Notes: generated by a model not told the origin, from the letters alone. Shown: positions 16,868 through 26,197, numbered from the stretch's first letter. The stretch is DNA of 64,000 bases from Pseudomonas crudilactis (GCF_013433315.1 NZ_WXVV01000010.1:1-64000); one strand, 5' to 3'. Numbers and translations are program-made.

Positions 16868-16971
16868 TGATCGTTCCCGCGCGCAGCAAAGGAACGCAGT
16901 CCGTGACGCTCTGCGTCACTGGACGCAGAGCGTCCCTAGAGGCATTCCTTTGCTGCGCTTGGGAACGATCA
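16868..16971. repeat. Near-palindromic intergenic repeat of ~104 bp
   Basis: The outer arms TGATCGTTCCC and GGGAACGATCA, the middle arms GCGCAGCAAAGGAA and TTCCTTTGCTGCGC, and an inner GACGCTCTGCGTC / GACGCAGAGCGTC pair form one long cruciform-capable hairpin. It ends 19 bp before the DUF72 start, so it may also act as a terminator or processing site between the two genes. A degraded relative lies at 59549-59583. Confidence 0.85.
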
Positions 16972-16990
16972 ATGAGCGGAAGGTGCACTG

Positions 16991-17707
16991 ATGATTTTCG
17001 TGGGTTGTGCAGGCTGGAGTCTGGGGCGCGAACACTGGCCGGCATTTCCGGCAGATGGCACGCACTTGCAGCGCTACGCCGGGCGTCTCAACGGCGTGGA
17101 AATCAACGGCTCGTTCTACCGTCCGCATCGTCGGCAAACCTATGAACGCTGGGCGGATGGCGTGCCGGAAGCCTTTCGCTTTTCGGTGAAAATGCCCAAA
17201 CACATCAGCCATGAATTGCGCTTGGTGGGTTGTGAACCAGCGCTGGATAAATTCCTCGCCGAGTGCGCAGGTCTGGGTGAGCGCCTGGGCTGTTTGCTGG
17301 TGCAGTTGCCGCCGTCACTGGCGTTCGACGAAAGCGTCGCCGAAGCCTTTTTCACGAAATTGCGTCAGCGGTTTTCCGGTTCTGTGGTGCTTGAGCCAAG
17401 ACATGAATCGTGGGTCAGTGCCGAGCCAATGCTGATGACGCATCAGATTGCCCAAGCGGCAGTCGATCCCTCACGCATCAGCACCGATGCTGCGCCGATC
17501 GGCTGGACAGAAACGAAATACTGGCGACTGCACGGCTCACCGCGCATTTACCACAGCGCCTACGATTCCACTTATCTGCAAAACCTTGCACAAGCCCTGC
17601 AATCAGCGGCCGCAGCGGGGGCCACGACCTGGTGCATTTTCGACAACACCGCCAGCGGCGCCGCGCAGGGCAATGCCTTGGCGCTGGCGACGCTGACCTC
17701 CGCTTGA
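16991..17707 (+). CDS. DUF72 (YecE-like) protein
   Basis: A 238-residue protein of the DUF72/YecE family, a TIM-barrel fold of unknown activity. The signature start FVGCAGWS, the NGVEINGSFYR segment, FRFSVKMPKHISH and the C-terminal CIFDNTASG are visible. AGGTG lies six bases before the ATG. It is convergent with mntP, whose stop is just 2 bp away. Confidence 0.9.
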   Translation: MIFVGCAGWSLGREHWPAFPADGTHLQRYAGRLNGVEINGSFYRPHRRQTYERWADGVPEAFRFSVKMPKHISHELRLVGCEPALDKFLAECAGLGERLGCLLVQLPPSLAFDESVAEAFFTKLRQRFSGSVVLEPRHESWVSAEPMLMTHQIAQAAVDPSRISTDAAPIGWTETKYWRLHGSPRIYHSAYDSTYLQNLAQALQSAAAAGATTWCIFDNTASGAAQGNALALATLTSA

Positions 17708-17708
17708 A

Positions 17709-18272
17709 TCAGACGGACAAGTGCTCATACAGAATCGTCGCACCAACAATCATCAGCACCACGCCACCGACGATTTCCGCACGCTTGCCGACCACCGCGC
17801 CGAGCACTCGGCCAAGCATCACGCCAAGGGTCACCATGGTCATGGTCGCCAGACCGATCGCTGCTGCTGCGACCCAGATATTGACGTCGACAAACGCCAG
17901 GCCGACGCCCACGGCGAGGGCATCAATGCTGGTGGCAAACGCGGTGACGGCAAGAATCAGGAAGGAGTGCGACCCCGGCTTTTCTTCTTCCTCTTCTTCG
18001 TGTTTAAGGCCGTTATAGATCATGTGCAGGCCAAGAATCACCAGCAGGGTGAAGGCGATCCAGTGGTCCCATTCGGCGACCCAGCGGGTGGCCGCCTGGC
18101 CGATCAGCCAGCCGATGATGGGCGTGATGGCTTCGATCACGCCGAAGATCAGGCCGGTGCGCAGGGCTTCGGTGAGGCGCGGTTTGTGCAGGCTGGAGCC
18201 TTTGCCGATGGCGGCGGCGAACGCATCCGTGGACATGGCCAAAGCGAGGAATATGAGGGAAACAGGATTCAC
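17709..18272 (-). CDS. mntP: Manganese efflux pump MntP
   Basis: A 187-residue inner-membrane protein with six predicted helices in two repeats. Each repeat carries the conserved acidic motif of the family ([12 protein letters not shown] near residue 14 and [12 protein letters not shown] near residue 113), separated by an acidic loop EEEEEEKPG. MntP exports excess Mn2+. The start codon is GTG. A yybP-ykoY riboswitch upstream supports both the function and induction by manganese. The family is usually about 185-190 residues, so the gene is full length. Confidence 0.95.
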   Translation of the reverse strand: MNPVSLIFLALAMSTDAFAAAIGKGSSLHKPRLTEALRTGLIFGVIEAITPIIGWLIGQAATRWVAEWDHWIAFTLLVILGLHMIYNGLKHEEEEEEKPGSHSFLILAVTAFATSIDALAVGVGLAFVDVNIWVAAAAIGLATMTMVTLGVMLGRVLGAVVGKRAEIVGGVVLMIVGATILYEHLSV

Positions 18273-18334
18273 GGGGGCACACTTCCAGTCGGGCTATGAG
18301 TCAACGACACAACCACACGCCCGACTTTAGGCAT

Positions 18335-18445
18335 GGATGTGTCGTCGGTCTCACCAACCAAAAGGTGTTCGCACCACGGCATGTTGCCGAGAATGTTGAT
18401 ACGAACGCTTCCGAAAGGCTCGGAAACAGGCTACTCCCCAACGAG
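18335..18445 (-). ncRNA. yybP-ykoY manganese riboswitch upstream of mntP
   Basis: On the minus strand the aptamer hallmarks are in order: GGGGAGTAGCC (18429-18439), a variable stem, CAACATTCTCGG, a second stem region, then GGTGAGACC (18347-18355). These are the invariant parts of the yybP-ykoY class, which binds Mn2+ and commonly precedes mntP. Downstream, AGTCGGGC and GCCCGACT can form an 8-bp stem close to the start region without a following T-run, suggesting translational rather than transcriptional control. Confidence 0.93.
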
Positions 18446-18516
18446 GCTGCGGATCTTATGTGGGCAAACATGAAAATTTCGTCAAAACCACGGCATCGGT
18501 AATCAGGTTTGACAAG

Positions 18517-19890
18517 TCACGCCGGCCGCTCGTTGATGCGCAACTCTGCGCACAAACCGCCCCGGGGCAGGTTGTACAGCTGCAAGGTGCTGTCGATCTT
18601 GCTGACGATCATTTGCACAATCGCCAGTCCCAGTCCGGCGCCATTGGCGTGACCGTGGCTGTAGAAACGCTCGAACAGTCGTGCGTAATCCTCTTCGTTG
18701 ATACCGGGCCCAGCGTCTTCGACACTGATGTACACCGCGCCGGATGCCTGCGGTTGGACCTGTACGCGCACTTCGCTGCCGGGCGGGGCGAAGTTCAAGG
18801 CGTTGGTGACCAGGTTCTGCAAGGCGATGGCGAGTGCGACCGGGTCGGTGTCGACGGGGCAGTGGTGGTCGCTGTCGAGAATCAGGTCGACGTCTTTCTC
18901 CAGCGCCAGCGGCGCCAGTTCGGCGAGTTCTTCACGCACCAGCGCAGTCAGCTCCACCGGGCTTTTTTCCGGGTTGGCCAGGCGCGGCTCAATGCGCGCC
19001 ATGGTCAGCAACTGGCTGGCGATGCGAGTGGCACGATCCACCGCACTGACCAGAAACTCCAGCGCCTCCTCACGCTGTTGCGCGGTACTGGCGAGCTGCG
19101 CGTTTTGCGCATGGATGCGCAGAATCGCCAGCGGCGTGCGCAACTCGTGGGCGGCGTCGGCGATGAAGCGTCGCTCGCGCGCCAGCAGGTTGTCGATCTG
19201 CTGCAACAGGCGATTGAGCGCGGTTTGCATCGGTTCGAGGTCGTGGGGCAGGGGGCGCAGATTCAGCGGTTTGAGGGTGTCAGTGTTGCGCCCGCGAATG
19301 GTCTGCGCCATGGCTCGCAACGGTTGCAGGCCCCAGCCGATGGCCAGCCAGATCAGCATCGTCAGCACTGGCACGCCGATCACACTCGGCCATAACGTGT
19401 GGCCAACGATTCGCTCGATCAGATCCTGCCGAATGTCATCGCGTTCACCGACCCAGATCAACAGCCCTTGCTGCGAATCCTTGAGCAGAAACGCGCACCA
19501 GTCACGGCCGTTTTCCATCAGGTCGTGAGAACCGAAAGTGGTCGGCGGCGCCGGGAGTTCCGGCGCTTCGGCCGAGCGCATCAGCAATTGCCCATCGCTG
19601 CGCCAGACCTGAAACGTCAAACGGGTTTCGTAGGGGTGCGCCGCCTCGCCATCACCGACCCGGCTCATCGCTTCATCGAAGGCCTGATGCAGCCGCTGCC
19701 AGTTGTTGTCGCCCGGTGCGCGTTGCGCCAGCACACCTTGCAGCAGGCGTGCGCTTTGCGCCAGTTGTGCGTCGTAGACCTCTTCGATTTCGTGATGGCT
19801 GTCGCGCAGCACCAGCCAACTGATCAGCAGATCGCCCATCAATACCAGGATCAATACCGGCACCAGAATTCGCGCACGTATCGAGATCAT
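18517..19890 (-). CDS. Two-component sensor histidine kinase, QseC-like
   Basis: A 457-residue membrane kinase: TM1 at about residues 8-28, a periplasmic domain, TM2 at about 168-188, then HAMP-like linker, HisKA with ADAAHELRTPLAIL (phospho-His near 248) and HATPase_c with N-box LQNLVTNALNFAPPG, DAGPGI and GAGLGLAIV. The architecture and the paired OmpR-type regulator fit the QseC/TctE group. Its ATG overlaps the regulator stop by 4 bp. The signal is unknown; the divergent PepSY/cytochrome b561 genes are the likely target. Confidence 0.92.
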   Translation of the reverse strand: MISIRARILVPVLILVLMGDLLISWLVLRDSHHEIEEVYDAQLAQSARLLQGVLAQRAPGDNNWQRLHQAFDEAMSRVGDGEAAHPYETRLTFQVWRSDGQLLMRSAEAPELPAPPTTFGSHDLMENGRDWCAFLLKDSQQGLLIWVGERDDIRQDLIERIVGHTLWPSVIGVPVLTMLIWLAIGWGLQPLRAMAQTIRGRNTDTLKPLNLRPLPHDLEPMQTALNRLLQQIDNLLARERRFIADAAHELRTPLAILRIHAQNAQLASTAQQREEALEFLVSAVDRATRIASQLLTMARIEPRLANPEKSPVELTALVREELAELAPLALEKDVDLILDSDHHCPVDTDPVALAIALQNLVTNALNFAPPGSEVRVQVQPQASGAVYISVEDAGPGINEEDYARLFERFYSHGHANGAGLGLAIVQMIVSKIDSTLQLYNLPRGGLCAELRINERPA

Positions 19891-20549
19891 GGTTTGACCG
19901 CCATCACGTAACCCACCCCGCGCACAGTGCGGATCAACTCGCTCGCAAGCTTTTTGCGCAGGTTGTGAATCAGCACTTCGAGGGTGTTGCTCTCGACCCG
20001 TTCCTGCCAGCCGTACAGTGCGCCGGACAGGCGCTCGCGGGTGACGACTTTGCCGGGCCGGGCCATCAGTTGATGCAGTAACTGATACTCCATCGGCGTC
20101 ATCACCACCTCATTGCCAAGCCAAGTGACTTGCTGGCTGAGCGGATCGAGGCACACGCCGGCATGTTCGAGCACCGGTTGCGCGCGGCCCTGACTGCGCC
20201 GCAGCAACGCGCGGATGCGCGCCTTCAACTCATCGACATCGAACGGTTTGATCAGGTAGTCGTCGGCGCCGGCATCGAGGCCGGCGATGCGCTCGGCGGT
20301 GCCATCGCGGGCGGTGAGGATCAGCACCGGCAAGTCCTGTTGTTCGCTGCGCAGTTGTTGCAGCAAGGCCAGACCGTCGAGCCGTGGCAGGCCGAGGTCA
20401 AGCAGCAGCAGATCGAAGCTTTCACTGCGCAGGGCGTGCAGGGCACTGACCCCGTCCTGCAACCAGTCGAGGGTATAACCTTCGTTGCTCAGGGCAACGC
20501 GAATGCCTTGTCCGAGGGCACGATCATCTTCGACCAGAAGCAGGCGCAT
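19887..20549 (-). CDS. OmpR-family response regulator, QseB-like
   Basis: A 220-residue regulator with a receiver domain (VEDDRALGQGIRVAL; phospho-Asp in LLLLDLGLPRLDG; Lys in YLIKPFD) and a C-terminal winged-helix DNA-binding domain (VVTRERLSGALYGW, SNTLEVLIHNLRKKL, IRTVRGVGYVM). It heads a two-gene operon with the sensor kinase and is divergent, with a 168-bp spacer, from the PepSY and b561 genes. Confidence 0.94.
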   Translation of the reverse strand: MRLLLVEDDRALGQGIRVALSNEGYTLDWLQDGVSALHALRSESFDLLLLDLGLPRLDGLALLQQLRSEQQDLPVLILTARDGTAERIAGLDAGADDYLIKPFDVDELKARIRALLRRSQGRAQPVLEHAGVCLDPLSQQVTWLGNEVVMTPMEYQLLHQLMARPGKVVTRERLSGALYGWQERVESNTLEVLIHNLRKKLASELIRTVRGVGYVMAVKP

Positions 20550-20717
20550 GGCGGTTCTCTGTTGGCGGAACGGGTTGGGTGGTCGGCATCATGCCGCCGC
20601 GCCGAGCGTCTTGGCAGGCCATCCGACGGGAAAGATGTAACGGTTCGTTGCCAACTAAGCTTTCACTAAGGTTGCTTTTGCACAGTGAGGTCTTTCTCAT
20701 CCAGCGAGAGTGATTCC

Positions 20718-20984
20718 ATGCGCAAACTGCTGCTGTTGTCTTTGATCGTCGCCAGCCCGTTGGCCGTCGCCGGCCCGCAATGCACCACCGCCGAACGGTC
20801 GCAATGGCAAGACCAGAAGGCCTTTCAGGAACAACTGAAAGCCCAGGGTTACGAGATCAGCAAGTTCAAGATTACTGACGGCAACTGCTACGAGATCTAC
20901 GGGTTCGACAAAGACAAGCGCAAGGTCGAGATCTACCACGACCCGGTCAGCGGTAAAGCGGTCAAGACCGAGATCAAGGGCTGA
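20718..20984 (+). CDS. Small exported PepSY-domain protein
   Basis: An 88-residue protein with a Sec signal peptide (MRKLLLLSLIVASPLAVAGP) and one PepSY repeat in the mature part (GYEISKFKITDGNCYEIYGF, DPVSGKAVKTE). Such proteins often sit with a cytochrome b561 and a QseBC-like pair, where they are thought to act in envelope redox or metal stress. The start is the Met at the signal peptide. Its stop overlaps the next ATG (TGATG). Confidence 0.88.
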   Translation: MRKLLLLSLIVASPLAVAGPQCTTAERSQWQDQKAFQEQLKAQGYEISKFKITDGNCYEIYGFDKDKRKVEIYHDPVSGKAVKTEIKG

Positions 20985-21529
20985 TGCCGAGCGCGTCCCT
21001 GCGCCTGTGGGATCCCGTAGTGCGGTTGTTTCATCTATCGATTGCGGGCGTCTTCGTCGCCAATTACTTCTTCAATGAAGCGGGTGACGACTGGCATGTC
21101 TGGCTCGGCTATTACGCCATGGGCTGGTTGCTGGTACGCACGGTGTGGGGATTTATCGGGCCGCGCAGTGCGCGTTGGACGGACTTCTGGCCGACCCCGA
21201 CGCGCCTGCTGGCCCATGCGCGCTCGCTGCTCGCCGGGCGGCCCGAACATCGCCTCGGCCATTCGCCGATCGGCGCGCTGGTGATGATCCTGATGTTGCT
21301 GGCGTTGTTCACCGTGGGTCTCAGTGGCTGGGCGATGGCAGAAGTCGACGCCTTGTGGGGTGCCGATTGGCCGTTGTCGGTCCACGAAACGGCGGCTGAC
21401 AGTCTGCTGGTGCTGGTGTGCATTCACATCGCTGCTGCCGTGTTTGAAAGCTTTCAGGTTCGCGACAACTTGCCGTTGTCGATGCTCACCGGGCGCCGTC
21501 GCCGATTGCCGGACGATTCGACGCGCTGA
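20984..21529 (+). CDS. Cytochrome b561-type membrane protein
   Basis: A 181-residue protein with four membrane helices and histidines placed as in Ni/Fe-hydrogenase or b561-type cytochrome b domains (LFHLSIAG, WHVWLGY, SVHETAAD, CIHIAAAVF), suited to bind two hemes b. It likely passes electrons from the quinone pool to a periplasmic acceptor. Its ATG overlaps the PepSY stop, so the two are translationally coupled and probably function together. Confidence 0.88.
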   Translation: MPSASLRLWDPVVRLFHLSIAGVFVANYFFNEAGDDWHVWLGYYAMGWLLVRTVWGFIGPRSARWTDFWPTPTRLLAHARSLLAGRPEHRLGHSPIGALVMILMLLALFTVGLSGWAMAEVDALWGADWPLSVHETAADSLLVLVCIHIAAAVFESFQVRDNLPLSMLTGRRRRLPDDSTR

Positions 21530-21579
21530 CAAGGACGTCTGCCCATTGTTAACCCTCCTGTCCTTGCCGCGAGTCCACT

Positions 21580-22875
21580 ATGCGTGCGTTGTCCTTTCGC
21601 TTAACGTTCATTCTCGGCAGCCTCGCGGTGTGCCTGATCTTTCTGGCCGCGTGGCGCAGTCATCCACCCCATGTGCTGGCGCCCTTTGCGTTGTCGACAG
21701 CGCCGGTCGATGGCGCACTGCAAGCGTCAGAGCCGATGTACAGCAGCCGTTTCGTTTCCTCGCAGCTGGATGATTTTGTGCATTCCTCTTCGGTCACCGC
21801 GCTGCCTGGCGGGGACCTGATGGCCGTGTGGTTTGCCGGCTCGCGCGAAGGCGCTGCCGACGTGCAGATCCGCACCGCGCGCTTTGATGCAAAAACGGCG
21901 GAGTGGGGCGCCGAACAGGTGCTGGCGACCCGCGAGCAAACCCGCGACGGCACCCAGCGCTATATCCGCAAGCTCGGTAACCCGGTGATCGCGCTCGCGC
22001 CGGACGGGCGCTTGTGGATGTTCTACGTCTCGGTGTCCGTAGGCGGTTGGGCCACCAGTGCGATCAACGTGATGGTCTCTGCCGACATGGGCCGTGAATG
22101 GTCGACGCCGCGCCAGTTGATCACCTCGCCGTTTTTCAACATCAGCACACTGGTACGCGCGGCGCCGGTGTTCCATGCCGACGGCTCGATCGGCTTGCCG
22201 GTGTATCACGAGTTCATGGGCAAATTCGCCGAGTACCTGTACCTGAGCGCCGACGGTGCCGTGATCGACAAATTCCGCATCAGTCGCGGCAAGCACTCGT
22301 TGCAGCCGACCATCGTGCCGCTGGATGGCCGCCGGGCCGTGGCGATGCTGCGTTATGCCGGTGACACCCATCATCGCGTGTTGGCCAGCCGCACCGACGA
22401 TGCCGGCCAGACCTGGAGCGAACCGTATCCGCTGGAGCCGGCCAACCCCAACTCCTCGCTGGCAGCGGTAGGCACGGCTGACGACGGTTTGCTGGTCGCG
22501 CTCAACGATTTGCGCGACGGGCGTTTCAAATTGAGCCTGTACGGCACCGATGCCAATCTCAACGACTGGCGCAGTGTGATTGAACTCGATCAGTCACCGG
22601 ATCCGCTCGGTCAGCCGTTCTCGCCAGAGGCGTACAAGGCCATTATCGGCGAGGGTTTCCGATCCTCCAGCGGTGCCCGCCGCTTGCCCTTGGAACAGCG
22701 CTTTCTGAGCAATCTCGACTACCGCGTGTGCAAACCGCGCGGCTGTGATTTCGAGTACGAATACCCGTATTTCAGCCGGGGTTCGGACGGTCTCTATCAC
22801 CTGGTGTATTCGTGGAATAACACCTTCATCAAACATGTCAGTTTCAACGATGCCTGGCTGGCGGAGCGTCTGTGA
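21580..22875 (+). CDS. BNR/Asp-box sialidase-like protein, membrane-anchored
   Basis: A 431-residue protein with an N-terminal hydrophobic signal-anchor (residues 8-24) and a six-bladed sialidase-type propeller. Two Asp boxes are visible, SADMGREW near residue 168 and RTDDAGQTW near 271, together with WFAGSREG near the N-terminal Arg region. Family members cleave or bind sialic-acid-like sugars, but the exact substrate is uncertain. The gene overlaps the next by the TGATG junction, and the third operon gene is an LTA-synthase-like enzyme, so the target is probably a cell-surface glycan of the bacterium itself. Confidence 0.82.
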   Translation: MRALSFRLTFILGSLAVCLIFLAAWRSHPPHVLAPFALSTAPVDGALQASEPMYSSRFVSSQLDDFVHSSSVTALPGGDLMAVWFAGSREGAADVQIRTARFDAKTAEWGAEQVLATREQTRDGTQRYIRKLGNPVIALAPDGRLWMFYVSVSVGGWATSAINVMVSADMGREWSTPRQLITSPFFNISTLVRAAPVFHADGSIGLPVYHEFMGKFAEYLYLSADGAVIDKFRISRGKHSLQPTIVPLDGRRAVAMLRYAGDTHHRVLASRTDDAGQTWSEPYPLEPANPNSSLAAVGTADDGLLVALNDLRDGRFKLSLYGTDANLNDWRSVIELDQSPDPLGQPFSPEAYKAIIGEGFRSSSGARRLPLEQRFLSNLDYRVCKPRGCDFEYEYPYFSRGSDGLYHLVYSWNNTFIKHVSFNDAWLAERL

Positions 22876-23483
22876 TGTTTCTTTGGCAAGCCCATTTGAG
22901 TTTTGTCCTGCTCGGTTTTGTTCTGCTGAGTGCATTTCACTTCACCCGGCCATGGCGCCCGTGGCTGTTGCCGCTGTTGGCGCTGGCCGGTTTTATCCCG
23001 GTCAACGATCTGCCGCTGGCGGCCTATGTGCGCAGCTTCACCGATGATCTGGCGATCACCACGCTGGTGTTGCTGGGCTGGGTCTGTCTGCTGCGCCTGG
23101 GCGTGGTTCAGCCGTTGCCAACGGTCAGGCGCGCTCAGGTGCTGGTGCTGTTTACCGTGTTGGCGCTGATTCTGTATCCGGCAACGATGGGCCTGACTTA
23201 CGTCGATCCGTACCGCTGGGGCTTTAACCCACGGCCGATGATTGTGCTGATCGGGCTGAGCACAATGGCCCTGTTGTGGCTGCGCAACGGCTTGGGCGTG
23301 GCGATGCTGGCGCTTGGCACGCTGGCCTTCGCGCTGCGCCTCAAGGCCTCGGAAAACTATTGGGATTATCTGATCGATCCGCTGCTGGTGGGTTACTGCC
23401 TGGCGGCCGGTGCCGCGCTGTGCGTGCGGGAAGTCTGGCGCCTGCTGCGGCCGGTTCCGGTCGTGCCGACGTCTTCAATCTGA
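22875..23483 (+). CDS. Multi-pass membrane protein between sialidase-like and LTA-synthase-like genes
   Basis: A 202-residue hydrophobic protein with about six membrane helices and no recognisable catalytic motif. ATG at 22875 overlaps the stop of the sialidase-like gene. The next gene begins 21 bp downstream. Position suggests a subunit or partner of the phosphoglycerol-transferase-like enzyme. I do not recognise the family. Confidence 0.75.
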   Translation: MFLWQAHLSFVLLGFVLLSAFHFTRPWRPWLLPLLALAGFIPVNDLPLAAYVRSFTDDLAITTLVLLGWVCLLRLGVVQPLPTVRRAQVLVLFTVLALILYPATMGLTYVDPYRWGFNPRPMIVLIGLSTMALLWLRNGLGVAMLALGTLAFALRLKASENYWDYLIDPLLVGYCLAAGAALCVREVWRLLRPVPVVPTSSI

Positions 23484-23504
23484 TCACCACACTGAGGTTT
23501 TACG

Positions 23505-25532
23505 ATGGGTTGGTTGCAATCGCGGCGCCTGCGCTACGGCGTTGGCGCGGCAGGTTTGGCGTTTTTACTGTTGGCCCTGCTGCGGCTGGTGTTCGTGCTG
23601 GGTTTTTCCGGTCTCGACATCAGCGCATTTGCCAACGACCCGCAACTGCGCGAAACCCTCGGCATTGGTCTGCGTTTCGACCTGCGTCTGGCCGTGTTGC
23701 TGATGTTGCCGCTGGCCGTTCTGGCATGGCTGCCACGCTGGAACCTGACACGCGTGCCGTTGCTGCGCTGTATGGCGCGGGGTTATTGGTTGCTGGTGCT
23801 GGGCGTGGTCGGCCTGGTTTACATCATCGACTTCGGCCATTACGCCTACCTCGGCGTGCGCATCAACGCCACGGTGCTGCGTTATCTGGAGGATGCGCAG
23901 ATCTCGCAGCAAATGGTCCGGGAAAGCTATCCAGTGCTATGGATTGCCCTCGGCTGGCTGGCGGTGCTGGGCGTGTGGTTCTACGGATTCGTGCGTCTGG
24001 AACGGGCGACACTGGCGCGGGAACCTCGCGCCATCCGCCGTACCTCGCTGGTCGTCGGCAGCGTTTTCGGCTTGGTCGCCGTGTTGCTGGCGTTGCTCGG
24101 TCGTGTCGAAAATCTCAACCTGGAAAACCCGGTGCCGTTGCGCTGGAGCGACGCGTTTTTCTCCGGCAATGCGCAGATTGCCGCCGTGGGTCTCAACCCG
24201 GTGCTGTTCCTCTATGACACGCTCAAGGCCGGGCAGGCGCAGTTCGATGAGTCGCAGGTGCGCCAGCATTACCCGCTGATTGCGCGTTATCTGGGCGTGG
24301 AACAAGCGGACGCGCAAACCCTGACATTCGAGCGACAGCAAACGGTACAACCGTACCGGGTCGCCGGCGCGCCAAACGTGATGTTCGTCATGCTCGAATC
24401 GTTGGGCACCAGCGCGGTGGGCGCCTATGGCAACCCGTTGAACCCGACGCCGAACCTCGATCGACTAGCCACCGAGAGCTGGTTCTTCCGACACTTCTAC
24501 GTGCCGGTCACCGGGACCGCCAAAACCGTCTGGGCCAGCATCACCGGGATCCCGGACGTGACCCGCCAGGAGACCGCTACCCGTCATCCGTTGATCACCC
24601 GTCAGCACACACTGATCAACGCGTTCACCGACTATCAAAAGCTCTACATGATCGGCGGCAATGCCGGCTGGGCGAATATCAATGCGCTGATCCAGCAAAG
24701 CATCGAGGGCGTAAAGCTGTATCAGGAGAGCGACTGGCGTTCGCCGTTGGTGGATGTCTGGGGCATTTCTGACCTGGATCTGTTCAAGGAAAGCGACCGC
24801 ATCCTGCGCGATCTGCCCAAGGACCGTCCGTTCTTTGCTTATGTGCAAACCTCGGGCAACCACCGGCCGTTCACCATTCCCAAGGACAACGACGGTTTCC
24901 AGATCAGTCATCTGTCGCTGGCGCAGGTGCAAGCCGCCGGCTCACGCAGCGTCGAGCAATACAACGCCGTACGCCTGCTGGATTTCAACATCGGCAAGCT
25001 GATGGAGCTGGCCAAGGCCGGCGGCTACTACGACAACACGATTTTCGTGTTCTTCGGCGACCACAACACCCGCATCAGCCAGATCCCGCACATGCCGCCA
25101 GCCTTCGAACAATTGGGGCTGGAAAGCAACCATGTGCCGATGCTGATCCATGCGCCGGGCATGCTCAAACCCAAGGTGATCGATGAAGCGGTGGGGTTGG
25201 TGGATTTGCTGCCGACGGTGGCAGGCATGGCTGGCATCCCGTTCAGCAACGGCGCGATGGGCCGCGATATTCAGCAGCCGGCGCCGGAAGGTGAGCGCGT
25301 GGTGCCGCTGGTGTTGCGTGAAGGCACGTTCCCGTTGATTGGCGGCGTGACCCAGCATCATCTGCTGCAAATGCAACACGACGGCAGCGCGCCGACATTG
25401 CATGATCTGCGTTCTGCGACGCCGCTGGACAGTGTTGCTGAGCAGAACCCGGAGGAATTTCAGCGGTTGGTGGAGTTGACGCGTGGGCTGCATGAAAGTG
25501 CGCGGTTGATGTTGTATCGGAATGTGCGGTGA
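23505..25532 (+). CDS. LTA-synthase-family sulfatase-fold membrane transferase
   Basis: A 675-residue protein with five membrane helices in the first ~200 residues and an extracytoplasmic sulfatase/phosphoglycerol-transferase domain. Metal-site segments are VMFVMLESLG, the nucleophile region VPVTGTAKTVWASITG with Thr, and VFFGDHNTR. The family includes LtaS and OpgB, which move phosphoglycerol or related groups onto surface polymers. It closes a three-gene operon with the sialidase-like protein and the small membrane protein. The acceptor in this organism is unknown. Confidence 0.87.
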   Translation: MGWLQSRRLRYGVGAAGLAFLLLALLRLVFVLGFSGLDISAFANDPQLRETLGIGLRFDLRLAVLLMLPLAVLAWLPRWNLTRVPLLRCMARGYWLLVLGVVGLVYIIDFGHYAYLGVRINATVLRYLEDAQISQQMVRESYPVLWIALGWLAVLGVWFYGFVRLERATLAREPRAIRRTSLVVGSVFGLVAVLLALLGRVENLNLENPVPLRWSDAFFSGNAQIAAVGLNPVLFLYDTLKAGQAQFDESQVRQHYPLIARYLGVEQADAQTLTFERQQTVQPYRVAGAPNVMFVMLESLGTSAVGAYGNPLNPTPNLDRLATESWFFRHFYVPVTGTAKTVWASITGIPDVTRQETATRHPLITRQHTLINAFTDYQKLYMIGGNAGWANINALIQQSIEGVKLYQESDWRSPLVDVWGISDLDLFKESDRILRDLPKDRPFFAYVQTSGNHRPFTIPKDNDGFQISHLSLAQVQAAGSRSVEQYNAVRLLDFNIGKLMELAKAGGYYDNTIFVFFGDHNTRISQIPHMPPAFEQLGLESNHVPMLIHAPGMLKPKVIDEAVGLVDLLPTVAGMAGIPFSNGAMGRDIQQPAPEGERVVPLVLREGTFPLIGGVTQHHLLQMQHDGSAPTLHDLRSATPLDSVAEQNPEEFQRLVELTRGLHESARLMLYRNVR

Positions 25533-25601
25533 GGGCTGAATTGGCGAGGGGGAAGGGCGCGGACTAGAGTTGTGGGTCTCCTGTCCGTCGAGAATCCTGC
25601 G

Positions 25602-25997
25602 ATGAAAAAAGCCGAGGGCACCGAATCCGCTTCCGTTCTGATTGATCAACGCATCGCCGAGCTGGGGGACTGGCGCGGTGAAACGCTGGCGCAGATCCGC
25701 GTGATCGTGCATAGGGCTGATCCCGAAGTGGTTGAGGAATGGAAGTGGCGGGGTGTGCCGACGTGGTCGCACAATGGAATTATCAGCACCGGCGAGACGT
25801 ACAAGGCTGCGGTGAAAATGACCTTTGCCAAGGGGGCGTCACTGGACGATCCGGCGGGGTTGTTCAATGCCAGTCTGGAGGGCACTACGCGACGGGCGAT
25901 TGATTTCCACGAGGGTGACCCGATTGATGAGAAAGCGTTGATTGCGCTGATTCGGGCGGCCGTGAAACTCAATATGGCGAAGAAGCCCTCACCCTAG
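25602..25997 (+). CDS. DUF1801 (YdhG-like) protein
   Basis: A 131-residue protein of the DUF1801 family (EWKWRGVPTWSHNGIISTGE, KAAVKMTFAKGA), whose function is unknown. ATG 25602 is chosen over a GTG/ATG upstream because the fold begins there. The C-terminal residues KKPSP and the TAG stop are encoded inside the left end of the MITE-like repeat at 25986, so the terminus is repeat-derived. Confidence 0.85.
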   Translation: MKKAEGTESASVLIDQRIAELGDWRGETLAQIRVIVHRADPEVVEEWKWRGVPTWSHNGIISTGETYKAAVKMTFAKGASLDDPAGLFNASLEGTTRRAIDFHEGDPIDEKALIALIRAAVKLNMAKKPSP

Positions 25998-26159
25998 CCC
26001 TCTCCCAGGAGGAGAGGGGACTGACCGGGGTGTTGATGCGAGTTACGCCGACGTGAAATATCGAGTTGAACTCAGGATTTGAAAAGCACACAAATCGGCT
26101 CCCTTTCCCCTCGCCCCCTTGGGGGCGGTCCGACGTTTCGGGAGGGCTGGGGTGAGGGG
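25986..26159. repeat. MITE-like element, ~174 bp, inverted relative to the others
   Basis: This is the same family as 5127-5275 but on the opposite strand. Its left end CCCTCACCCTAGCCCTCTCC and right end GGAGGGCTGGGGTGAGGGGG are inverted copies. An extra ~25-bp G/C-rich insertion (CCCCTTGGGGG core) sits near the right end. The left end supplies the stop codon of the DUF1801 gene. Confidence 0.85.
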
Positions 26160-26197
26160 GTAGATCCAGCAGACTGCTGCGATCGCTTTGAACGCCA

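Noticed and set aside
16868..16971. Palindrome as an intrinsic terminator only
   Set aside because: No T-run follows the stem; it matches a dispersed repeat instead, although transcript processing there is possible.
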